Source: Xenopus tropicalis (lineage: Eukaryota > Chordata > Amphibia > Anura > Pipidae). From it: a stretch of DNA of 64,000 bases. The notes below the pieces were generated by a model. It ran no database searches and was not told the DNA's origin. It saw only the letters and a program-made list of their open reading frames with translations. The stretch spans positions 57,852,222 through 57,916,221 of the forward strand of contig NC_030677.2 in assembly GCF_000004195.4 (NCBI RefSeq), in the 5' to 3' direction. Below are positions 33,510-44,229 of this stretch, piece by piece. The first letter of the stretch is position 1. Every line of letters starts with the position of its first letter. A program made the position numbers and the translations under genes.

Positions 33510-33890
33510 TTTACAAAAACTCAAATTTTTCTCATTTCCACTAATGTCTGACATTTATCAAAAGGTCTGAACTGAAATAGCACATGTGGGAAAAATTTGC
33601 GAAAACCTTCATATTTTTCGACTTGTCGCACGATAACTGTGAGTTTTCTGTATTGTCACACAAAAAAACAGCATCAAAAATCTGAAAACCTCTAAAGTTT
33701 CGAAGCAAAAAGAGATCTTTCAGGGAAGGGACATCTGCCATTGGCTTCTACACGATCAAGTTTTAGATGGAGTATTTTTGGATTCAAAATTGTTCCAGTT
33801 TTGTCGCATAGTAAAATTTGAAAAAATGTGCAACTTTTTTCCGGCAAATTTTAGCGCTAAAAAATCTGAATTGGGGAAAAAACAACCGTT
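33510..33890. mobile_element. Uninterrupted relative of the MITE split at 11.4-14.9 kb
   Basis: It contains TAATGTCTGACATTTATC, CCTCTAAAGTTTCGAAGC, GATCTTTCAGGGAAGGGACA and TTTTAGCGCTAAAAAATC in the same order as the split copy. It shows the empty site of the LINE insertion there. Its ends are worn, so boundaries are approximate. Confidence 0.55.
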
Positions 33891-35198
33891 TTTATTAAGG
33901 ATCTGAATTAAAATTGATCAAATAAAACAGTTTGTATATGACCTCGTAAGCTTTCAAAAATTGTGTTTTTCAACAAAAAACTTGAATTGTGGAAAAAAAA
34001 TTCATTTTACTATCTATAAAAAAACAGCCACTATGAAACTCCATTTTTACAATACAAACTACATTACATAATTAAAACACTGACAGCTAATCAACCTCTA
34101 ACACAGATCCCAACTACTGAAAATGGATGCTGCGTGTAGTAAATTGCAAGTTAAAAGCATAACAATGAAAAGCAATGACTTGTTGCTGATCTATAATTTC
34201 TGTGCCCAATTCAGTTCACAATGCAGTAGAGTCCATTATAAATGACTCAAAACTGCAGCAGTAATAGTTTTTGCCACCTCAATTAATGTTATGTGGGCTG
34301 ATCAATAATACTGGGATCTAGAGTTATACTTAGCTGGCCAGCATTTCATCCCTCCAGCTGTTGCATTAACAACTGGATATGTCCACTGCCCTCAGACCGC
34401 TCTTATTTTTCATCTACCAGGTCTGGTCAGAATACGGAGCTTTTGAAATTCTCCATTGCATAATCAGAAAACCCAGAGTGCATTGTTGCTTACGCCAACT
34501 TACCATGTCAATCTTATCAGATACTATTACACTAATGATAAGATTTGTTGTAAACTAATCATTAATGCCTTAATTTGAAAATGAAAGCATATAAAATACA
34601 TATATATGTATAAATACATATTCTAAAATGCACAAAGTATTAAGTTGTTGTAGCAGCATAATGGGCCAATTTCAGTTTACTGAGAAAAAATGTATTGCAT
34701 GGTTTATTACATGTAAACTCCACTGACGTCTATGGGAAAACCTGGAATAAAATAAGGTGATAGGTTTTTGTCATCAAACTGAACCTGGCCCTATTTTAGG
34801 AAAAAAAATTAATGCATGGTTGTTTCAATCCGAAAAACCCTTAGATGAACTCTTGGAAAGATATGTTGGTTAGGTATTCATTATTCTATTTCTAGAGAAA
34901 CCCAGCAGCCAATAAATATAATAATACGCTTTAGATCACAGCATATCCTCATCTATTTTCCACTGGATCAGTTTAATGCAAAGTCTCCAGATATTTACCA
35001 TCAGCGTTGTGAATCATATTAGCATTCTGTAGAAATACTAAGGTAAAGGCTTTACATAACTTCCTCACCACTAAGAAAAAACAAAGATAAAATACAGTTT
35101 GCACAAAAGTTGCCTGGGCACAATAAGTCCACTTCTAATGTCTTTACATACTGATCATCTTCATATATGCAGAGCCCCTGGCAAACTCTATACAGGTA
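33891..35198. other. Low-copy stretch with candidate conserved block
   Basis: No transposon ends recognised. From about 34,150 to 34,590 the sequence has even composition with AT-rich homeodomain-like cores (CTCAATTAATGT, ACTAATCATTAATGCC). Conservation is a guess from texture only. Confidence 0.25.
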
Positions 35199-35385
35199 TG
35201 AGATGTATTGTCTGAAAACCCATTATCCAGAAACAGTAACGCATAGAAATGCCATTTCCCACAGGGTACTATAAAATGTACAAACCCATTGTGAGAGTAA
35301 AACAATTGTTTTACTTAATAGTTCATATTTATGGTGCACCAAATTATCCCTTATTCAGAAAAACGTCCCAAAAACCTGTTTTATA
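35199..35385 (-). mobile_element. Decayed CAGGTAT-type MITE
   Basis: It starts ACAGGTATGAGATGTATTG then AACCCATTATCCAGAAA and TTTCCCACAGGGTACTA, in the order of the reversed family. It ends near ATTATCCCTTATTCAG. Much of the interior is gone. Confidence 0.45.
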
Positions 35386-35598
35386 ATTCTATTACTTTAA
35401 TATAGAGTATTTTTTCTGCATAGAGACCCCAGAGGCTCAAAACAGTTATAAAAAAAAGTGCTGGATACATTTTAAAATAAAAACAAAAAAATAAAACTTG
35501 CGTTTATACTAGTATTTGCAACGAGTACCTTTGCTTAGCAAAGCAGCCAGAGAAGATGCAACCTTTCATACATTCTACAAGATTAATTATAACATACT

Positions 35599-37215
35599 GG
35601 GGCCATTTATCGTATTTAATTCGTATTCTTTCTAACTTTTAGAGCTGTGCGTATTTTCCGTGACTTTTTCAGAGTTTGCGACAATTTGTGCGACAAAATC
35701 GTATTTGTCGTAACGAGTATGAACGTTTTGTAATTCATTCAAGCTTCAGTATCGTGACTTTCCTTTAGCCAGGTTGGAGCTGCAGAGTGCCATTGAGCCC
35801 TATGGGAGACTTTCCTTGGGCCGGGTTGGAGCTGCAGAGTGCCATTGAGCCCTATGGGAGACTTTCCTTGGGCCGGGTTGGAGCTGCAGGGTGCCATTGA
35901 GTCCTATGGGAGACTTTCCTTGGGCCGGGTTGGAGCTGCAGAGTGCCATTGAGCCCTATGGGAGACTTTCCTTGGGCCAGGTAGAGCTGCAGAGTGCCAT
36001 TGAGCCCTATGGGAGACTTTCCTTGGGCCAGGTTGGAGCTGCAGAGTGCCATTGAGTCCTATGGGAGACTTTCCTTGGGCCAGGTTGGAGCTGCAGAGTG
36101 CCATTGAGCCCTATGGGAGACTTTCCTTGGGCCAGGTAGAGCTGCAGAGTGCCATTGAGCCCTATGGGAGACTTTCCTTGGGCCAGGTTGGAGCTGCAGA
36201 GTGCCATTGAGTCCTATGGGAGACTTTCCTTGGGCCAGGTTGGAGCTGCAGAGTGCCATTGAGCCCTATGGGAGACTTTCCTTGGGCCGGGTTGGAGCTG
36301 CAGAGTGCCATTGAGCCCTATGGGAGACTTTCCTTGGGCCAGGTAGAGCTGCAGAGTGCCATTGAGCCCTATGGGAGACTTTCCTTGGGCCAGGTTGGAG
36401 CTGCAGAGTGCCATTGAGTCCTATGGGAGACTTTCCTTGGGCCAGGTTGGAGCTGCAGAGTGCCATTGAGCCCTATGGGAGACTTTCCTTGGGCCGGGTT
36501 GGAGCTGCAGGGTGCCATTGAGTCCTATGGGAGACTTTCCTTGGGCCAGGTTGGAGCTGCAGAGTGCCATTGAGCCCTATGGGAGGCTTTCCTTGGGCCG
36601 GGTTGGAGCTGCAGAGTGCCATTGAGCCCTATGGGAGACTTTCCTTGGGCCAGGTAGAGCTGCAGAGTGCCATTGAGCCCTATGGGAGACTTTCCTTGGG
36701 CCAGGTTGGAGCTGCAGAGTGCCATTGAGCCCTATGGGAGACTTTCCTTGGGCCAGGTTGGAGCTGCAGTGTGCCATTGAGTCCTATGGGAGACTTTCCT
36801 TGGGCCAGGTTGGAGCTGCAGAGTGCCATTGAGCCCTATGGGAGACTTTCCTTGGGCCAGGTTGGAGCTGCAGAGTGCCATTGAGTCCTATGGGAGACTT
36901 TCCTTGGGCCAGGTTGGAGCTGCAGAGTGCCATTGAGCCCTATGGGAGACTTTCCTTGGGCCGGGTTGGAGCTGCAGAGTGCCATTGAGCCCTATTGGAG
37001 GCTTCCAAAATCATGCACTGAAGGTTCAAAGTCAGAAAGGTTTTCGTGCCGTTTACGATACGTTCGCATATGAAAATTTCATAACTTTCGAATCGTACCA
37101 CGATATTTTAGTACAAGCACGACGCGACTTTTCACAAAATTAACGCACTTCAGAAAATTTCGTATTTAATGTGAATTTTCGCAAATCGTACTTGGAATTC
37201 GAACTTGGGATATTT
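35599..37215 (+). mobile_element. MITE carrying a 52-bp array (copy 2)
   Basis: The left flank begins near GGGGCCATTTATCGTATT and includes GTGCGACAAAATCGTATTTG, ATTCATTCAAGCTTC and GTATCGTGACTTTCC before the array. The right flank starts AAATCATGCACTGAAGGTTC and GTCAGAAAGG, then decays near 37,215. Flank similarity to copies 1 and 3 shows the same parent family. Boundaries are approximate. Confidence 0.7.
35772..37008. repeat. 52-bp minisatellite array 2, about 24 units
   Basis: Same unit as arrays 1 and 3. Four units carry a 1-bp-shorter variant, GGTAGAGCTGC in place of GGTTGGAGCTGC, starting at 35980, 36135, 36342 and 36653. The surrounding order of GAGCCC and GAGTCC types also recurs, pointing to multi-unit duplications within the array. 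Minus-strand open frames of 66 codons repeat every 155 bp and are not genes. Confidence 0.95.
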
Positions 37216-38520
37216 TTGCAGCAATATTTTGGGCTAAGGGTTTTTAAGGCTAAGGGTCTGTAATTTCAGCTATTAAAAACATTTAAATATTAAAAAAAAA
37301 TGTTCCTGCCCTCGATATGGATTTGTAGTATCTTAGTTATAATCAAGTACAAGGTACTGTCTAATTGATGAGCAACAAATGCCCAAGCAAATTTAGACTA
37401 TATCAAATATTATGTTAATGTTAAATATAACAAATAAAGTATTATATTCAGTCATTTACAGACTTTAGATGCCACTTCTGACCTATAAAAAAATGGCAAT
37501 TGAATAGATCAATAAAAAAATTGGATACAATTATACAAAGATCAAAAGATCAGTTTGGGAATACATGGGAATGGTAGCTTTCACTAGGGATTAACCATAT
37601 TCTGGTTTGGGGGTCTGATTTGCAGGATTTGGAAAAGGCTATGGATATCCATGGGTAAAGAGTCTTCATGAGAAAAAAAAAGGAGGGACAAACGGCAGCA
37701 CAGGAAAAAATGATCAAATACCTAAGGTGACATTTTATCAAACACCTTGGAAGCAAGTATAATTTGTCAGGCGTATCACCTTACTAGTAGAAACTAATGT
37801 TAAAAGAGAAACTAGAACATTTTTGCCTCCAGCCTATAATAAAAAGGCCAGAAGCAGGCAAGCAACCTACTGTATTATTTAGAGGGAAAGTGCTGAACAA
37901 TAGCCCATAGTGCTTGAGATGCAAAGACGCTGCAAGCGTTGGACACCACTAGGTGTCTGGAAAAAATTTTAACAAGATGTTCTGGTAACCTTATATTAGC
38001 ATATGCGCTAACAACTGCCTGTATGGGAAGTGAGTTTTGCGAAGGTATCATGAAATATATGCAGCCCCACATTGGGCAAAATGTATGAGTCTCTCTCTCT
38101 TTTATTAATTTGGTATAACCTTGCTGATATAAATATCTGGTTTGAATTCTATGGGTAAGAACACAGAGCACTAGTGTAGGCTTAAAGTATAACATTTGAA
38201 TTGTGTAAGCACACAAATAGCTTCTGCATTTTTGCACAGTGACAAAATGTTTCTTACCCTCCTTTGTATTTGCCAACAGGTATAATAATAAAAATAAAAT
38301 AATAATAATAAAAACTTTAAATAAACAAGTAACAAGTATTTTTACAACAGTCAGCCTTAATTGGTGTCATCAGGAAAACCTTTTTACTTTGACAACTATG
38401 CAACTGCTGTTCCTTGACTTTCAGCAAAAGAAGTGTTTCAACCATAGTTGTCTGTCCCTTGCTGCTACTGCTTACACTGCTCCCAAACAGCTGTATGGTC
38501 ATCTAAAATACCAGACATGC
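37216..38520. other. Low-copy DNA, no gene seen
   Basis: AT-rich sequence. A 133-codon minus-strand open frame (37,875-38,276) has no recognisable domain and looks like chance. An AAT-rich microsatellite-like run lies at 38,283-38,320. Confidence 0.35.
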
Positions 38521-38660
38521 CCCCATATGTAATAAAAGGTACTAAGTTTGCCCAGCAGCAGTAACACATAGCAACCAATAAGATGTTTGCTTCTAAACAG
38601 GTGACCATTAAATTCTGCATCCTGATTGGTTCCTATGAGTTACTGTTCCTGTTCAAAACC
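38521..38660. mobile_element. Third copy of the palindromic GCCCAG MITE
   Basis: It starts CCCCATATGTAATAAAAGGT then ACTAAGTTTGCCCAGCAGC and ends near GAGTTACTGTTCCTGTTC. It belongs with 8921-9066 and 9761-9910. The right inverted end is degraded. Confidence 0.55.
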
Positions 38661-38805
38661 CCATGGAGTAGGGTAGGGCTCTATCTGGATTCCAATGAGG
38701 TTATGCGGTTAACATTACAGTGCTGTGAGGCACATGTAGATATCAACATGACAAGCACGCGTAGGTTTTTTATTTTTTGTCCTTCATATTTGTTAATTCA
38801 TTGAA

Positions 38806-39818
38806 TTAAAGGGGTGGTTCACCTTTAAGTTAACTTATAGGGGCTGATTTACTAAGACACGAATTCGAATCCGAATTGGAAAAATTCCGATTGGAAAACA
38901 AACATTTTGCGTCTTTTTTGTATTTTTTGCGATTTTTTTCGGCGCCTTTACGACTTTTCAGAAATTGTTGCGACTTTTTCGTTACCAATAAGATTTTCGT
39001 GAAAAAACGCGAGTTTTTCGTAGCCATTACGATTCGCTCGTATCTTGTCGCAACTTTTTCGTATTGAGCGCTCATAAGCGGCGGCCGAAACTTTCAGACT
39101 TAGCATGATTTGGAAGCCTCCCATAGGACTCAATGGCACCCTGCAGCTCCAACCTGGCCCAAGAAAAGTCACCATACTGAAGCTTGAATGAATCCGAACG
39201 CTACGAAAAAATCGCAACATTTTGCGCAACTTTCGGAATGGCTACGAAAAAGGCACCTTTTCGCGCAAGTTTTAACGCTACGAAAAAATCGCCAGATTTT
39301 GCGCAACATTCGGATGGCAACGAAAAAGTCGCTAATTTTCCAAAAAAATCGCCAAATACCGATCATTACGAAAAAAACGCAATCGGACGCATTCGGCCAG
39401 TTCGTGAGTAAGTAAATGGGCCCCTTAGTATATTGTAGAGTGGCCAATTTTAACCAATTTTTATTTGGTCTTCATTATTTATTTTGTAGTTTTATAATTA
39501 TTTTCCTTCTTCTTCACACTCTTTCGAGCTTTCAAATGGTCACTGACCCCCATAGCCAAAAAACTATTGCTCTGTGAGGCTACATTGTAATGTTATTGTT
39601 ACTTTTTATTTCTTATGTTTCAATTTAGACCCTCTCCTATACATTTTCCAGTCTCTCACTGCAACTCTACTTTAGAAAGTTCCTGGTTGCTAAGGTAATT
39701 TGGACCCCAGCAACCAGATAACAGCTAAAATTCCAAACTGGAGAGTTGCTGAACAAACAGTAAAATAATGAAAAAAAAAATACAAATAATAAAAAATTAA
39801 AACCAAATACAAATTGTG
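38806..39818. mobile_element. T2-like MITE, right end lost, with nested MITE
   Basis: The left end TTAAAGGGGTGGTTCACC is a textbook T2-like terminus. After the nested insertion the interior resumes (TTGGTCTTCATTATTTATTT, GGTCACTGACCCCCATAG, GGTTGCTAAGGTAATTTGG, CCAAACTGGAGAGTTGCTG) and similarity ends near 39,818. The expected right end with the mirrored TTCACC is absent. Confidence 0.75.
38840..39424 (-). mobile_element. Single-unit form of the 52-bp-carrying MITE
   Basis: This 585-bp element starts GGGGCTGATTTACTAA and ends GTAAATGGGCCCC, followed by TTA. It lies inside the T2-like MITE, whose sequence is continuous around it. It holds exactly one copy of the 52-bp unit (39,112-39,171, minus strand), bordered by the same phrases that border the long arrays: on the minus strand CATTCAAGCTTCAGTATGG before and GGAGGCTTCCAAATCATGC after. 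The rest is dense with CGAAAAA and CGTA phrases like the other copies. Confidence 0.75.
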
Positions 39819-41764
39819 CAACAATTAAGCAAAATCGGTGTCTGCAGTGGTAGGAATTTGACAATTCAATTATCCAAATAATATTTTTTTTGTGAATGAA
39901 TGAAATTTCTGTGTTATTTTTTCAATCTGTAATCAATACAAATTTCCAGCGTGCCCTTACTCAATCAAAAACTTATAAAACACATTTAAAATTCTATTAC
40001 ATTTAGTTGAATACTGTGAGAGAAATCATTATTAAGTATTACTGTCTCCCTAGCCATTACTAGCAAGTACTGTACACATTAATAGTTGTTTAAATATAAT
40101 CTGTTGCTTGTGTTTATGACGGTTTTAGAAATACATTACCTGAGCTTGGTTATATTGCTGAAATAAATTCACTGTGCAGAGAATATACTGTGAATGTTTA
40201 TAATACCCTACCTGCACTACTATGTGCTTTTTCTTGCCAAGGATTTAAGTCAGTAAAGTGAATTTTAACACAAAAACTCCCAGTATATTTGTGACATGAA
40301 TTCACTGGAACCAACTGTGCTGCATCTATCAAGATCTACTTTAGCAGCAAATTGATACTGACAGATCTGTTTCTTTAGCCCCAGATTTACCAGTGCTTTT
40401 TACTGTTACAAGTAAACCAGCATAGTGAATTATTTGTGACAAGTACTAGATGTGTGTTTATAGGAAGATCCATGAACCTTTTCTTTGTATAAGTATGTGT
40501 GATGACCTGCATTTAAACACAAAGCAAATATGTGAATTGGTTAAATAAGGATACTTAAAAATCAATCAATCAATCAAAAAAAATACTCTCTAAAGGTATC
40601 TGGTTGTCGTCTATTTTATGGTAGAATCAGATGCGAGACTTTTTATCATAGTGTGATATTCCCATATGCGGAGACATAAATGACTGTCAGTAAAGACACT
40701 GTTATATCAATACGGGTCTCATTTAAAAATTAATTTCAAATTTGAAGTGACATTCACCTACTGGCAGAAACTCTGCTTTTCTGGCCATGGGACAGAGTCA
40801 AACTGTCAGATGAATAAGTGACTTCTGTGCAGGCAACCACTTACAATTTAATATCTAATATCACAAGTGTAGCATTTTCAATAACATTAATTCAGGAAAA
40901 AACACCCAAAATAACAAAATACCTCCAATGTATTATGGGAAATAAGCATGGATCAGCTAACTCTTATATGAGAATGTAACCGCACCTTAACATTTTTTGC
41001 GGCCCTTTCTATCTGCCTTCTAGGGTATGTGTTTTTAAGCAGAGTAAGAGGATATATGAGGTTTAGGAAAGCCCACTGCTCTATAGATCAGCTGGCTAAT
41101 CAACAGTTCTTTAGGGCACCTCTACTGCTCCTTCATGAGCCAGTAATGCTAGCTCCAGCTAATATACTATAGGTGCAATGCGATTAACACATGGAAGGCA
41201 AAACCATATTTTAGTACTGAAAATGTAATAAAAATACAGGTAGCTCCAATGGTCCAAGGGGGCTGCTTTAAAGTGAATTCTAAAAAAATACATTCAGAAA
41301 TCTTCTGATTGTAACTACTCTGGCCTTATATGCTCTTGCATGGTAGGCTTTCTTGCACAATCCTGTACACACCGTAAGAAGGACAATTTGATTTACATCT
41401 CTATCTACTCTCAAACTATAGGCCTGGGGGTTTTGGTAACTTCTTATCAATGCCAAGACTGTACTGAGACTCTCAGTTTGCTTTTCTTCCAATTACCAGT
41501 TCACAATAAGAATAACACACAACCTTAAATACAAAATGCTATTAGAAAAATTGGATTTGGTGTTGCAGGAGTTATTTTAATAACAAGTGGAACCTGGTCT
41601 GACCTTATTTGTTAACTTACCTCTTAGCATCCTTTGCCGAACAGGAGTCAGACTTTAATGTTCTTTTCTCATTCTTCTTTCTGTCTTTATTTCTTAACAT
41701 AAAGGAATTTGTATCACTTTCCACCTGGTAAAGGGAAATTTTTAGTTTTAGTTTGGTTTTTATA
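39819..41764. other. Long low-copy stretch
   Basis: About 2 kb with no repeat ends recognised. It holds a short CAAT-type run (40,562-40,580). Open frames are 70 codons or less and unremarkable. Confidence 0.35.
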
Positions 41765-41765
41765 T

Positions 41766-42067
41766 ACAGGTTATCAGGAAACCCATTATCTAGAAATCTT
41801 TGAAATGCACGAAGGCCATCTCCCAGAGTCCATTGTAATCAAATAATTTTTATAACTGATTTTCTTGTTCTCTGTAATTGTAAAACAGGAGCTTGTACTT
41901 GATGGTAACTAAGCTTCCTTAAACCATATTGGTGGCAAAATAATCCTATTAAACTATTTTCATTAGACTTAAGGTACGGTGATCCAAATTATGGAAAGAT
42001 CCCTTATCTGGAAAACCCTAGGACCAAACATTCCAAATCTATATTATATAGATCCTATGCCTATACA
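41766..42067 (-). mobile_element. CAGGTAT-type MITE, reverse orientation
   Basis: It runs from ACAGGTTATCAGGAAACC to GATCCTATGCCTATACA. The phrases CATCTCCCAGAGTCCATTGT, CTTGTTCTCTGTAATTG and GTACTTGATGGTAACTAAG are the family interior reversed. It is older than 25339 and 59298. Confidence 0.6.
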
Positions 42068-43043
42068 GGAAAAAAACTCGACTGCACTTTTGGAAAATCC
42101 TTCTGTAGGGATATGCAATATGGAAGCTTTGATTCATCTACAAATATTACAGTCGCAAAACTAAATTCTGATTTTTAAATAGGAAAAAATATTTTAAAAT
42201 GGGGTATGTTTTCTTTTTAAAATGAAATGGTTGTTAAAAGCAAAAATATAAACTAGTTGGTTAAACTTTATACATGCGATACTGAAAATGAACAGTCAAC
42301 TGATATGCAATTGCTTGTTTACACTAAAACATTTTGTTAATATGAACTAGGAAACAAAATTGTAAAAAAGGAAGAAAAATATAAATCTTGACTGCAACCA
42401 ATTCTCCACTTGCACGTTGACACCATCAAGTCATTTTCTCTTGCAGTTTCCTATCCTGTTTTTTTTTTATTCACCTCACGAATTATAATGAGGGGAAATG
42501 GATGAGCTCTGTAGGGAAACAGCTGAACCTAGAGACTTTAGGTATAAAGATGATTGATGGCAAAAAAATTACCATAAAACTACAATCAGGATCAGATTTT
42601 AAAATTAATTTTTAAGAAGCCTATGAGATACTCTTTGATTTGTAGTCTACTGGAATGAGTAATGCCTTATTCAGGATGTAAAGTTTCTCAATATGAAACA
42701 TTCCCTTTTTCTTGATCATTTTAACTAGAAGTAAAATAAAGCAACACATTAAGTATTTTTTTAAGGTTGCTGGCATTTTTTTCTCTAATATTGAACTTGA
42801 ACCCAACACACAGAAGAGAACAGAAGGAAATATTCACCATATAAATAAACATTCCCTTGAACTGAACGCTGTGCAGAGTATTTTATCAAAGTTTTATCTC
42901 TAGTATGACACATCTGTATCATTTTTTAGAAATATTTTTTTTATAAAATAGTTTCTGTCTACCATACTGCTGTATCATTTTTTTGTTCACCTCTACATTA
43001 CATTACATTGGATTATATTGATTATTAGGGCTTGACACGATAA
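42068..43043. other. Low-copy DNA, no feature seen
   Basis: AT-rich sequence. No gene, repeat end or tandem repeat recognised. Confidence 0.35.
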
Positions 43044-43235
43044 GGGGCTGATTCATCAAAGTACAAGTTCGAATCCCGAAATGGGTAAAATTCGGATTAG
43101 ATACGATAATTTTTGATGATCGCAAATGTCACGAAAATGCTTACGAAAAAATCGTACTAGTCACGATAATATTGGCGATCTGAAAGTCACAAAAATTTTG
43201 TATCCGTACGATCGTAAACGGTGGGAAATCCTTTC
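43044..43235 (-). mobile_element. Partial copy of the 52-bp-carrying MITE, without the unit
   Basis: It starts GGGGCTGATTCATCAAAG after TAA and continues TTCGAATCCCGAAATGGG, GGATTAGATACGATAATTTT, GATCGTAAACGGTGGGAAA. This is the right flank of the array elements in reverse. The element stops before reaching the tandem unit. Confidence 0.6.
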
Positions 43236-43355
43236 CTAGATCTGGCCTATCTTTAAGTTATAGACAGTTTTAGATCTTTATTAAAAACCTAAAGCAATTT
43301 TAAGGCAGTAGTTAATTTACGTACATTAGCACCTCTACTACTATTTCTATATGTA

Positions 43356-43583
43356 CAGGTACGGTATGCCTTATATAGAAACCCTTTATACAGAAAACTC
43401 TAAATTATGGGACTCTCTTTCATAGACTCCATTTTAATTAAATAATTAATTACATTGTACTTGATCCCAACTAATATATTTTTAATCCTTATTGGAGGCA
43501 AAACAATCCTATTGGGTTTACTGAATGTTTAAATTACTTTTAGAATGGAGATCCAAATTACTGAAAGACCCCTTATCCCTAAA
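43356..43583 (-). mobile_element. Truncated CAGGTAT-type MITE
   Basis: It starts ACAGGTACGGTATGCCTTAT, followed by TAGACTCCATTTTAATTAA and TATTGGAGGCAAAACAATCC, the family reversed. It breaks off after CCCCTTATCC near 43,580. Confidence 0.6.
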
Positions 43584-43651
43584 TGTCAGTTTCTTAACCA
43601 AGTATTTTTACCCTTTATGTTAGAGGATTCCTGATATTGGAAAGCAACATT

Positions 43652-44050
43652 TGGGGGGCATTTACAAATACTTTTTTGTACAAATAGTTTTTTTTTTTGG
43701 TTTGGGTTTTTTGGTGCTGAAAACATGATTTTGTCACAGAAAAAAAACATGATTCCTTTGGGATTTACTATGCAAAAAAACCACAATTTAGAATGCAAAA
43801 AATACACCAGCTAAAACCTGTCAAGATCATGTAGAATCAATGGCAGGTGTCTCTGTTACACCTGGAAGGTCTTTCTTTGCTTCGTAGTTTTAGAGGTTTT
43901 AGGGAGGGGGGATATGCTGGCTTTTGTGTGGCAATACAAAAATGTTTTTTGTGCGACAAATCAAAGAAGTCGTGGTTTTCACATTTTGTATGTGACTTTT
44001 TTTCATTTGCACTTTTTTCAATGTACAGTACATATTTTTTTAAATGACTG
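43652..44050. mobile_element. Decayed TTA-type MITE
   Basis: It contains GGGGGGCATTTACAAATAC, GATCATGTAGAATCAATGGC, CTTCGTAGTTTTAGAGG and GTGCGACAAATC. These occur in reverse order and orientation to the MITE at 33.5 kb and match the one at 2509. Boundaries are approximate. Confidence 0.5.
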
Positions 44051-44229
44051 CCATTTGAAAAAAAAATGAATTTCCTTGTACCCTTATTAAAATCCCAAAC
44101 TTGTGACTGCCACAGAGGTATAATTAATAATAGATATATCAAAAGAGTAAAAAAAAAACCTAGGTCTCCTATGAAGTTCCATCAATAAAATGAAAAACAT
44201 ATTTTATTGTATACAGAAACCAAGATGCT

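Noticed and set aside
35852..36777. Repeated 66-codon minus-strand open frames
   Set aside because: They are translations of the 52-bp minisatellite, recurring at multiples of the unit, with no other coding evidence.
37875..38276. 133-codon minus-strand open frame
   Set aside because: No motif, no start or splice context of note. Its length is within chance for this amount of sequence.
38876..39447. Several short frames with repeated K, N and F residues
   Set aside because: They are translations of the CGAAAAA-rich MITE interior.
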